DNA from: Zizania palustris
Taxonomy: Eukaryota; Streptophyta; Magnoliopsida; Poales; Poaceae
DNA: 64,000 nt
Reading direction: 5' to 3'
NCBI GenBank assembly: GCA_019279435.1
Contig: JAAALK010000081.1
Location: forward strand, 31,939,001 to 32,003,000
A program made the position numbers and the translations under genes. Below the pieces are notes generated by a model that saw only the letters and a program-made list of their open reading frames with translations, was not told the origin of the DNA and did not search any database. Below are positions 32,525 to 43,200 of this stretch, piece after piece. Positions within the stretch are counted from its first letter, which is position 1; each line of letters begins with the position of its first letter.

Positions 32525-33277
32525 ATGGATTCTTCCACGCTTGGCTCTATGTTCCTCCTCCTAGCACTCATGTTTGTGGTTGTGGCAGCTAAGGATGATG
32601 CAGGTGGGGAGGGCTATGGGCCGACTGCTGCAGTTGACCCAATACCATTACCATTATCCCAACTCTTTGAATGCTATAGTTCGTATTATACAGACTGGAG
32701 AACGTGCACCCAAGCGGATGTCCCCATTGATCTACAAGCATTGTGCTCACAGACGGAAGACAGCAAGGCATGCATGAAGTTTTTGTCAGCCTTCCCAGAG
32801 AGTCGGGCAGCGAGGAGCCTCCAACCTTTGCTTGAGCTATACATCAAGGACATGGCCAACAAGACCGAGGAGGCCAAACCGCTCATTGCTCTTTTGTACA
32901 AGAAGCAGGAGGTGAGAAAATCCCACATGTGCCTTGGTGATTGCCTAGCCACCAAAATCAACGACGTGTCCAAGGCTCTAGCAGCCTTCTCCACCACAGT
33001 GGACATCAATGACAAGTTCATCAAGATGGACCACTTTCTCCAGAGGTTTTTCCGAGTCAACTCATATTATAAGTGCGAGGATAAATGCCCAATCACGTCA
33101 GCTTCAGTCGATGAGATCACTCTTGCGGACAAGTTCCAAGCTCTTTGGAATGTATTAGAGCAAGCGGGCAGAATCGATGCACATATGTTTCCTACCGAGG
33201 TGGATGACGATGATCCCGAAGCACCACCATTGCCACCTACAGATCTAACTGGCTATAACACAGACACATCATCATAA
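32525..33277 (+). CDS. Secreted cysteine-rich protein of unknown function (copy left of the gap)
   Basis: An intronless frame of 250 aa. The ATG at 32525 directly opens a signal peptide (MFLLLALMFVVVAA, residues 9-22); an in-frame upstream ATG at 32468 would bury it. The mature protein has eight cysteines at residues 50, 61, 74, 83, 136, 140, 184 and 188, including two CX3C pairs (136/140 and 184/188). It has a possible N-glycosylation site (NKT, 112), mostly helical sequence and an acidic, proline-rich tail (EVDDDDPEAPPLPP). I do not recognise the family. The twin CX3C pattern recalls alpha-hairpinin-like or helical disulfide proteins, but the spacing (43 residues) is much longer. Inference: an extracellular or vacuolar protein. 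Confidence 0.8.
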   Translation: MDSSTLGSMFLLLALMFVVVAAKDDAGGEGYGPTAAVDPIPLPLSQLFECYSSYYTDWRTCTQADVPIDLQALCSQTEDSKACMKFLSAFPESRAARSLQPLLELYIKDMANKTEEAKPLIALLYKKQEVRKSHMCLGDCLATKINDVSKALAAFSTTVDINDKFIKMDHFLQRFFRVNSYYKCEDKCPITSASVDEITLADKFQALWNVLEQAGRIDAHMFPTEVDDDDPEAPPLPPTDLTGYNTDTSS

Positions 33278-34881
33278 CCTAGCAATTCCATTTTATGATG
33301 TATTTGTCATGCATGTGTGCATGGTACGGTACTCTTAAATTGCATCACATGCATGGATGCTTATTTTTACTACTTTCACTTTTGGCTAGATCAACCATGG
33401 CCTAGATGTTGACGATGCTCACCCTCTATAAATGTAAATCAAGAACAACAAAACTATATATAGCAACCGAACTACATACCGCCCCTACATTGATCAAAAA
33501 GTTCAACCCAATTTTTGAAAAATGTGTTCCCTCAAGTTATTGAATGTTTTTATCTAGTCAAGTAATTATATGTTGTTCTAATAGTTTCACATGTCTTCAT
33601 TTATTATAGCTATATTATCGATTATCACATGATACCTTGTGACAACATAATGTTTAGCCATCATTAGATCAATATATACGGCTTGGATTGGATTGGATTA
33701 TATCACATCCTAATGTGATGCACCGAGTGACTTGTGTAATGGTTGGGGCATGACATGTACATTAATGGGCGCATTAGAGGGCCAACCACTTGCCAAGAAT
33801 CACTCCTCAACAATTGGACTCTTTAGGGGGGAGTGGATGAGACCTACCATTTTGTAGGTGCATTATGATGGATATGCAAAGGAATTTATCAGATTTCTTT
33901 GTCAACCTTGCCCACTACATCCCCATAGACATGCAACTTTGTTAGGAAGGGGTTAGTATTATGGTTTTCACCTACAATCGGGCATTAATCTCACTAACCT
34001 CACCAACTACTTCAATTCCCCCAAGCATGTAACTAGGCCAAGAAGGGGTCGGTCGTCGTATTGTACACCCACATTCGAGCACTCTTCTCACTGAACTATG
34101 CTGATTACATCCCCATGTGTGATGGGAACTAGATTGCAACAATTCGTGCAACCAAATAAAGAAGAGGGTCAACTCTTTAGTCATACACCTAATCGTGCAT
34201 CTTTGAAGAACTCACTGACCCATTCCCCTCTGTGTTGGGTCTCAATGGCTATCATGCATGCAATCAAACCTAGGAGAGGGTCAAGTATTTAGTCATACAC
34301 GAACAATCATGCATCTTCGAAGAACTTTCTGACCCATGAGACATCTCCCTCCGAGTTTGGCAACAAATGGCCAACATGTATACAACCGGACTTGGGAGAG
34401 GGTCGGCTACTTAACTACACTTGTAGTCTTATATCTTCATTGACTTTGCCAAGATACACCATGTGGATGGTAAAAATCATATGATGTGTGGTATAAGATG
34501 TGTAAGGAAAATTTAAAAGCACCTTTATTTCTTAAGGAGTAATATTTTACCGGAGTTGGACTACTTCCAAGAAGGGGACATAACAATAGCTACAATACTT
34601 CAAAGAAGGGGACACGACCTCCTTCGATTAACAAAGAAGAAAAAAGTGCAAGATGGCCAGAGATAGCATTCTGCAAAGCAAGAATGATGGCTATGCGCAC
34701 TGATATTCTAACAACACCTCCATGTAGTGCAGCATCATCCTATCATGATCGCCATCGACGGATGTCTCTAGCTCCTCCTAGAGGATCGAGCCCCTACGTT
34801 GGCATCCAGATGTCAATATAGGCAGCATGAGAGTGCCAAATGATATCACATTAGCGAAAAGATGGTGAGGCCAGAGACGCA
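33278..34881. repeat. 3' flank of the Cys-rich gene with degenerate ~120-bp repeats
   Basis: 33900-34440 contains several diverged copies of a unit with 'catgca.cttt', 'gaagggg/gagagggtc', 'gtcatacac' and 'catcttcgaagaact..ctgacccat'. No coding sequence is convincing. Confidence 0.5.
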
Positions 34882-35881
34882 NNNNNNNNNNNNNNNNNNN
34901 NNNNNNNNNNNNNNNNNNNNNNNNNNNNNNNNNNNNNNNNNNNNNNNNNNNNNNNNNNNNNNNNNNNNNNNNNNNNNNNNNNNNNNNNNNNNNNNNNNNN
35001 NNNNNNNNNNNNNNNNNNNNNNNNNNNNNNNNNNNNNNNNNNNNNNNNNNNNNNNNNNNNNNNNNNNNNNNNNNNNNNNNNNNNNNNNNNNNNNNNNNNN
35101 NNNNNNNNNNNNNNNNNNNNNNNNNNNNNNNNNNNNNNNNNNNNNNNNNNNNNNNNNNNNNNNNNNNNNNNNNNNNNNNNNNNNNNNNNNNNNNNNNNNN
35201 NNNNNNNNNNNNNNNNNNNNNNNNNNNNNNNNNNNNNNNNNNNNNNNNNNNNNNNNNNNNNNNNNNNNNNNNNNNNNNNNNNNNNNNNNNNNNNNNNNNN
35301 NNNNNNNNNNNNNNNNNNNNNNNNNNNNNNNNNNNNNNNNNNNNNNNNNNNNNNNNNNNNNNNNNNNNNNNNNNNNNNNNNNNNNNNNNNNNNNNNNNNN
35401 NNNNNNNNNNNNNNNNNNNNNNNNNNNNNNNNNNNNNNNNNNNNNNNNNNNNNNNNNNNNNNNNNNNNNNNNNNNNNNNNNNNNNNNNNNNNNNNNNNNN
35501 NNNNNNNNNNNNNNNNNNNNNNNNNNNNNNNNNNNNNNNNNNNNNNNNNNNNNNNNNNNNNNNNNNNNNNNNNNNNNNNNNNNNNNNNNNNNNNNNNNNN
35601 NNNNNNNNNNNNNNNNNNNNNNNNNNNNNNNNNNNNNNNNNNNNNNNNNNNNNNNNNNNNNNNNNNNNNNNNNNNNNNNNNNNNNNNNNNNNNNNNNNNN
35701 NNNNNNNNNNNNNNNNNNNNNNNNNNNNNNNNNNNNNNNNNNNNNNNNNNNNNNNNNNNNNNNNNNNNNNNNNNNNNNNNNNNNNNNNNNNNNNNNNNNN
35801 NNNNNNNNNNNNNNNNNNNNNNNNNNNNNNNNNNNNNNNNNNNNNNNNNNNNNNNNNNNNNNNNNNNNNNNNNNNNNNNNN
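34882..35881. other. Assembly gap: exactly 1000 N
   Basis: A run of exactly 1000 N, a conventional fixed-size scaffold gap. Open frames spanning it are artefacts. The sequence before it (32523-34881) recurs immediately after it (35882-38240). Confidence 0.99.
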
Positions 35882-35883
35882 GA

Positions 35884-36636
35884 ATGGATTCTTCCACGCT
35901 TGGCTCTATGTTCCTCCTCCTAGCACTCATGTTTGTGGTTGTGGCAGCTAAGGATGATGCAGGTGGGGAGGGCTATGGGCCGACTGCTGCAGTTGACCCA
36001 ATACCATTACCATTATCCCAACTCTTTGAATGCTATAGTTCGTATTATACAGACTGGAGAACGTGCACCCAAGCGGATGTCCCCATTGATCTACAAGCAT
36101 TGTGCTCACAGACGGAAGACAGCAAGGCATGCATGAAGTTTTTGTCAGCCTTCCCAGAGAGTCGGGCAGCGAGGAGCCTCCAACCTTTGCTTGAGCTATA
36201 CATCAAGGACATGGCCAACAAGACCGAGGAGGCCAAACCGCTCATTGCTCTTTTGTACAAGAAGCAGGAGGTGAGAAAATCCCACATGTGCCTTGGTGAT
36301 TGCCTAGCCACCAAAATCAACGACGTGTCCAAGGCTCTAGCAGCCTTCTCCACCACAGTGGACATCAATGACAAGTTCATCAAGATGGACCACTTTCTCC
36401 AGAGGTTTCTCCGAGTCAACTCATATTATAAGTGCGAGGATAAATGCCCAATCACGTCAGCTTCAGTCGATGAGATCACTCTTGCGGACAAGTTCCAAGC
36501 TCTTTGGAATGTATTAGAGCAAGCGGGCAGAATCGATGCACATATGTTTCCTACCGAGGTGGATGACGATGATCCCGAAGCACCACCATTGCCACCTACA
36601 GATCTAACTGGCTATAACACAGACACATCATCATAA
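35884..36636 (+). CDS. Secreted cysteine-rich protein, copy right of the gap (probable false duplicate)
   Basis: Identical to the 32525-33277 protein except Leu for Phe at residue 176 (QRFLRV versus QRFFRV). The nucleotide sequence from 35882 through 38240 repeats 32523-34881 with only a handful of differences. The upstream sequence, including any promoter, is lost in the N gap. The copy probably represents the same locus assembled twice, from overlapping contigs or two haplotypes, not a second gene. Confidence 0.75.
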   Translation: MDSSTLGSMFLLLALMFVVVAAKDDAGGEGYGPTAAVDPIPLPLSQLFECYSSYYTDWRTCTQADVPIDLQALCSQTEDSKACMKFLSAFPESRAARSLQPLLELYIKDMANKTEEAKPLIALLYKKQEVRKSHMCLGDCLATKINDVSKALAAFSTTVDINDKFIKMDHFLQRFLRVNSYYKCEDKCPITSASVDEITLADKFQALWNVLEQAGRIDAHMFPTEVDDDDPEAPPLPPTDLTGYNTDTSS

Positions 36637-38240
36637 CCTAGCAATTCCATTTTATGATGTATTTGTCATGCATGTGTGCATGGTACGGTACTCTTAAATT
36701 GCATCACATGCATGGATGCTTATTTTTACTACTTTCACTTTTGGCTAGATCAACCATGGCCTAGATGTTGACGATGCTCACCCTCTATAAATGTAAATCA
36801 AGAACAACAAAACTATATATAGCAACCGAACTACATACCGCCCCTACATTGATCAAAAAGTTCAACCCAATTTTTGAAAAATGTGTTCCCTCAAGTTATT
36901 GAATGTTTTTATCTAGTCAAGTAATTATATGTTGTTCTAATAGTTTCACATGTCTTCATTTATTATAGCTATATTATCGATTATCACATGATACCTTGTG
37001 ACAACATAATGTTTAGCCATCATTAGATCAATATATACGGCTTGGATTGGATTGGATTATATCACATCCTAATGTGATGCACCGAGTGACTTGTGTAATG
37101 GTTAGGGCATGACATGTACATTAATGGGCGCATTAGAGGGCCAACCACTTGCCAAGAATCACTCCTCAACAATTGGACTCTTTAGGGGGGAGTGGATGAG
37201 ACCTACCATTTTGTAGGTGCATTATGATGGATATGCAAAGGAATTTATCAGATTTATTTGTCAACCTTGCCCACTACATCCCCATAGACATGCAACTTTG
37301 TTAGGAAGGGGTTAGTATTATGGTTTTCACCTACAATCGGGCATTAATCTCACTAACCTCACCAACTACTTCAATTCCCCCAAGCATGTAACTAGGCCAA
37401 GAAGGGGTCGGTCGTCGTATTGTACACCCACATTCGAGCACTCTTCTCACTGAACTATGCTGATTACATCCCCATGTGTGATGGGAACTAGATTGCAACA
37501 ATTCGTGCAACCAAATAAAGAAGAGGGTCAACTCTTTAGTCATACACCTAATCGTGCATCTTTGAAGAACTCACTGACCCATCCCCCTCTGTGTTGGGTC
37601 TCAATGGCTATCATGCATGCAATCAAACCTAGGAGAGGGTCAAGTATTTAGTCATACACGAACAATCATGCATCTTCGAAGAACTTTCTGACCCATGAGA
37701 CATCTCCCTCCGAGTTTGGCAACAAATGGCCAACATGTATACAACCGGACTTGGGAGAGGGTCGGCTACTTAACTACACTTGTAGTCTTATATCTTCATT
37801 GACTTTGCCAAGATACACCATGTGGATGGTAAAAATCATATGATGTGTGGTATAAGATGTGTAAGGAAAATTTAAAAGCACCTTTATTTCTTAAGGAGTA
37901 ATATTTTACCGGAGTTGGACTACTTCCAAGAAGGGGACATAACAATAGCTACAATACTTCAAAGAAGGGGACACGACCTCCTTCGATTAACAAAGAAGAA
38001 AAAAGTGCAAGATGGCCAGAGATAGCATTCTGCAAAGCAAGAATGATGGCTATGCGCACTGATATTCTAACAACACCTCCATGTAGTGCAGCATCATCCT
38101 ATCATGATCGCCATCGACGGATGTCTCTAGCTCCTCCTAGAGGATCGAGCCCCTACGTTGGCATCCAGATGTCAATATAGGCAGCATGAGAGTGCCAAAT
38201 GATATCGCATTAGCGAAAAGATGGTGAGGCCAGAGACGCA
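36637..38240. repeat. Second copy of the Cys-rich gene 3' flank
   Basis: Near-identical to 33278-34881 (offset 3359). Differences I noticed lie at 37105, 37256, 37583 and 38206 or thereabouts. Homology ends at 38240 because the left copy runs into the gap there. Confidence 0.9.
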
Positions 38241-38410
38241 ATTGCTTTGTCGATACTCCTGTCAGTTCTGTTGTAGATGTGATTTATCAGGGGTATACTA
38301 GCAATGGGTGTTGGAGGAACGGCTTCAGAAAAACCGAACCTTTTGAATGTCACCTCAACCTGAGAGTTAACCACTAACTCTAAACGGTTGGCTAGCGAAG
38401 CGATAACGGC

Positions 38411-38749
38411 CTAGTCTACAGAAGCGGCTATTTTTTGCTCAATCTCTAGTGATAACGAAGGAGACGACTGTAGCGTTACCTGAGTCTGGGAGTGGTCGGG
38501 GATGCTGATGTCGCGCGTGATGAAGCTTGTACGTGTCTTGACGTAGCTCCTGACTATGAGATCCCAGAGTTCCTTCATTTTTGCTTCGATCTCTACCTGG
38601 CCTTCCTCAAGAATGTAAGCAAGGGTGGGCGTTATAACATTGTGGTTGTCGATTTCCACGCCTCCCATTGTAGTCACTGCCGATTTAGAGGTAGTAGTGG
38701 CAGTAGAGGTTGTAGAGGTACTCACAGCCGATGCAGATGTACCCGTCAT
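38411..38749 (-). CDS. Small hypothetical ORF (112 aa), doubtful
   Basis: An ATG at 38749 opens a Ser/Thr-rich N-terminus (SAVSTSTTSTATTTSKSAV) followed by ELWDLIVRSYVKTRTSF and a polar C-terminus. The sequence beyond its stop continues protein-like in the same frame (LVVNSQVEVTFKRFGFSEA), suggesting a broken longer frame. No family is recognised. It may be a gene relic or a chance frame. Confidence 0.3.
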   Translation of the reverse strand: MTGTSASAVSTSTTSTATTTSKSAVTTMGGVEIDNHNVITPTLAYILEEGQVEIEAKMKELWDLIVRSYVKTRTSFITRDISIPDHSQTQVTLQSSPSLSLEIEQKIAASVD

Positions 38750-38929
38750 ATTGGTGTTGTTCTAGAATGCATGCATGCACTAGTTGATTAGAAAATGAAG
38801 TCATCATGAGAACTCTATTCAACAGATTGCTCATGCACAGTATGCAAATCCAAGTTGGGAAGTGGTGGAAGATAATATTGGGAGAGTCAGGATTCATGCC
38901 CCATTTCCTCTTGCATAAAGATTCAACTT

Positions 38930-39625
38930 GTGCCAGCCACTTGAGCACTTACTGAAAACAAATTATCATCCCAGAGACTTTTGTCTTTGTTGATTAGGTA
39001 TTTGGGTGGTAATATAAGTTGTGAGCCCTGTTGTTGAATTGTACAAGAGAGATGTGTTATATCCAATGTATACATAGAGTATATGGGACTCAAGATAAAC
39101 AGTGACTCCATACTAATATATATATAATATACCCATGGTTCAAGGGCAGGTAACACGGACACTTGTATTTGAGAAGAAATCCATAAAAGTACTTCAATAA
39201 TAGTAGTTTTTTATGTCATGGTCGAGATAGCTAACCGTAAAGAGCATAAAACATCCGCGATCAAGATATTCATAGATAGAGTAGTTATTAGTTATGATCA
39301 TGGTAGCTAAAGTAGATGCGCCGGCGACAATGTGGCTGCAAGATTTAGTTGTGGACGTGTGAGATGGTGCAACCTGACCTGACAAGAGCGTGAATTCCAC
39401 GAAAGAGGTTCAAGAATCCGTTTTCTTTTTAAAAGGGCTGACCGACTATAGGCTCTTTTCAATAAGTGGAACACATTAGCCGTCCTATGCACTCTGGTTG
39501 GGCAGTAAGGGTAGGTGAAACCGTGGTGTGATGAAGACCACAACAATACTGGTTAGCTGATGTCCTTTGGTATGGATCAGATCAGAGCCAAAAAATTCGT
39601 TGCTTTCAAGCTGTAATATACATCA
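38930..39625 (-). pseudogene. RLK-locus relic: 3' flank block plus an LRR scrap
   Basis: 38930-39130 matches 22700-22890 ('gatgtgttat', 'gggtggtaatataagttgtgagccctg', 'aaacagtgactccatacta'), the 3' flank of RLK2. 39180-39220 matches 22930-22990. 39555-39625 resembles an LRR-coding stretch of RLK2 near 24855 ('gatgtcctttggtatgga', 'ttcgttgctttcaag'). The rest of the receptor is deleted. It marks a third or fourth former RLK copy on this side of the cluster. Confidence 0.6.
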
Positions 39626-40209
39626 CAACATTCTTTTGACGTGCAACTCAAACAAACGGAAAAAAAATTACTATTTTAATACTCCAAAAAATCTTTGTAT
39701 TTTTTGACTAACACATAAGACCACTTAAGTAGCTAAAAGTGGATCCAAATATCAAAAATACAAGCACTTCTATTAAACGTCAAAATAACAAATCTCCTCC
39801 AAACATCACTTCAGATGAAAATATCGACATATCCAAACAAGAAAATAATATCAGTTAACCGGTCGTATTCCAGGTTTCCATACGGTGCGCAAGAGAATGA
39901 CAAGTTAAATGGTGTATGTATCATAGAGAGTGCATTAGCATGACTGAAGAAAATAAAACCAAATTCAACCAAGAGGGTGAAGGGATTTAAATGAAACTAA
40001 ATTTGCAGGATATAGATTTAAAGGGGTTGCAATAGACCACTTCATTTTCTTCCCGTCACAACAAGACAATACAGCGATACGTCAACCTCAAAATACCAAA
40101 TAAAAAGCAGCGAAAGACGTTAGCCCGTTTGGCAGGAAACCCATTATAAATCGTACGTCGGATTAAAAATGAGGAAGAAAAGGCACTGCACTAGCGATTA
40201 TTATTCTCA
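39626..40209. other. Intergenic, including the 3' UTR/flank of the helicase gene
   Basis: AT-rich with no gene. The part just left of 40210 is the likely 3' UTR of the minus-strand helicase. Confidence 0.35.
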
Positions 40210-43200
40210 TTACACATCGGGGGCTTCCTGCTGAACTGCTGGGCCTGGAACTGCTTCAACTGCAGCAAAATTCGGTGGCATTGCTACTACATCAGTCCCC
40301 TGGAAAGGCAGATCACCTTGTTGTGATGGGACGATGAACGGTGCACCCTCCTGTGCCAAGCCACCCGGCGACATTGGTGACATGGTAGATGTATCGGCCA
40401 GTGATTGCCCAGGTACTGCCACAGCTATTGATCCAGGAGTAGGATCAGTTAAAGCAGGTTCAGCTCCAGTCACAGGTGGCAGAACATCGAAGCCAGATCT
40501 AGGTCGGGCCCTGCGTGCTGACCCAGCCCCCTGGTCATAGCTCCTGCTCCTGCTTCTACTCCTGCTGCGGCTGCTGCTGCGGCTCCTGCTCCTGCTCCTG
40601 CTACGTGACCAGCTTCGGCTCCGGCTCCGGCTTCGGCTCCTACTGTCACTTCTTCTGTCATAGCCTCGCGAGCGGCCTCTGTCTGGGCTACGGCTGTAGC
40701 TCCGGTCTCGGCTCTTGGCACCAAATCCTCGACGGCCATCGAATCTTCCACGTCCATCTGAGATAAAACGGTCATGTGGACCTCGGTCAGAACGACCCCG
40801 CCCTCCAAACCCACGCCCCCTCCCACCACGTCCACCAGAGAAATCACCACGGCCTCGTCCACCAAAGCCAGAAGAATCACCCCTGCCACGTCCACCAAAG
40901 CCAGAAAAATCACTCCTACCATGTCCACCAAAACCAGGAGAATCACCCCTGCCACCACGACCACCAAAGCTACCAGGACTTGCTCCACCTCTACCGCCAT
41001 AACCACCAGGTCCACGGCCCCCTCGGCTACCAAAGCCACTGGGTGCAGCACCCTCACGTCCTTCAAAGGCGCCAGGGCCCTCCCGTCCACCAAAGCCACC
41101 AGGACCCTCCCGACCAATAAAGCCACCAGGACCCTCACGACCGATAAAGCCACCTGGGCCATCCCGCCCACCAAAGCCGCCTGGGCCATCCCGCCCACCA
41201 AAGCTGCCTGGGCGATCCCTAATTCCACCATAACTACCAGGAACACCACCAGCAGATTCAAAACGATTACCACTGCCAGGCCCATCCCAACGGCTCATCC
41301 CACCAGCCTGATTTCTTGGAGCTCCAGCAGCACCTCTTGCAGCCATCTCTTGCAACTCTGGAGGGACATGCTGATTAGCACCTTCTAGAACTTTCACCAA
41401 ATCACCAGCATGCTTCCAATCTTGTTCAGAGAAGAAAGTATATGAGACTCCAGTGGCCCCAGCCCTTCCTGTACGTCCTATGCGATGCACATAGTCCTCG
41501 ATCCCAGTGGGGAAGTCATAATTGATCACCACTCTGAGAAACACAAATGCAGTCTCAATGAGCAACAGAAGGGCAATCTATAAAAACAAGAATATCATTA
41601 AGTACTTAAGTGCTATGTGAGACAACACAAACACCATAAAACTTTAACTTGTGATAATCAGAAAGCATCACCTTATATCTTTGATGTCAAGTCCCCTAGC
41701 AGCAACATCTGTGGCTACTAATATTGGAGCTCTGCCAGTGCGAAACTGATTCAGAACATTATCCCTTTCACCCTGTGATTTATCACCATGAATACTTGCA
41801 GCACCAAAACTACGACCAATGTCACGAGCAAGCTGATCACACATTTTCTTGGTTGAGCAGAATATGATGACCTTAGAGCCCCTTTCTTGAGATCTAAGAA
41901 TCTGTTCCAAGCGCCTCTGTTTGTCCAATGGTGGAACCACCTCTACATACTGCATCCATACACAGGATGTAAGCTTAGAATTGGATTGCCAAAAAGAGAA
42001 GAAAGGCCATATGGCAGATCAAGGTCATTATATTGGAATTAACAAGTGTTAAGAATTCAATGCTCATGTGATCTAAACAATATCAGCATCGATCAGGAGT
42101 TTCAACCTTAAGGCACAAGAACTATATTGCCCTAAATGAAGGCAGGCATCCAGTATGACAATTGGCAAAGAAGCAAGGCAATGCATTTCACCATATGAAT
42201 ACCTGTGTGATGGATTTGTTGGCAACGAGTTCATCAATGCTACCAATATTGACCTGCACAGGATCTCTCAGTAAATCCCCAGCTATTTTTGTAACCTCCT
42301 TTGGCCAAGTGGCTGTGTACATCAGAGTCTGTCTGTTACGAGGAATCTCATCCACAATCTTGCGTATTTGTGGTTCGAAACCCATGTCAAGCATACGGTC
42401 AGCTTCGTCAAGAACAAGCAATGAAACTTGGTGGAGACTAATCTTCCTCATCTCCAGGATATCATTAAGGCGCCCAGGTGTTGCTACAACAATATCTGCT
42501 CCACGCTCAAGTTCTCTTAGCTGAAGGCCCTTTGACGTCCCGCCATACAGGCACTGAGAAGATAAATAAGTGATCAACATTGGATTAAGGAACAGGATGT
42601 GCCATCGAATGAAATACTGCACATTTTTCTGAGGTAAATACTAAATACATAAAAGAATTATTATTTGGTGTGAAGGTTCAATGCAACGCCATTCCAAGAA
42701 CAACCTGGTCCTATGTATAACATACTTTTTAGGACCAGATTCAAATCCAAGTGTTGGGCCACAGATGTATTTGACAGTTACTGTGCATTTTCCCACAATA
42801 TAGACACTAAATGTAATTCTTATAATTGTGATCAGCTGCCATCCAGCATGATTTTTCATCAAGACAAGCTAAGCATATGAATTCATATAGGGGAACAAAT
42901 CAGAACTTACTGTGCAGGAGACTCTAGATGATCGGCCAAACTTGACTGCTTCATCTTGTATTTGTGAAGCAAGCTCTCGAGTAGGGGCCAAAACTAACAC
43001 TGTAGGACCCAACATTGGATTGTTTTGGCATCTCCTCAGATGTACAAAAGCAGGAATAAGGTACCCCAACGTCTTCCCTGATCCTGTCTTGGCAATAGCT
43101 ACTATGTCCCGGTTTTGCAGTGCAACAGGCCATGTTTGAGCTTGAATTGGAGTGGGGTTTAAGAAGCCAGCTGCATGGATCTGAAATGACAAGCAAATAA

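Noticed and set aside
34851..35930. Long open frames across 34.85-35.93 kb on both strands
   Set aside because: They consist almost entirely of N and are gap artefacts.
40515..41388. Plus-strand Thr/Pro-rich frames opposite the helicase last exon
   Set aside because: Antisense products of RGG/RS repeat codons; splice structure and motifs support only the minus strand.
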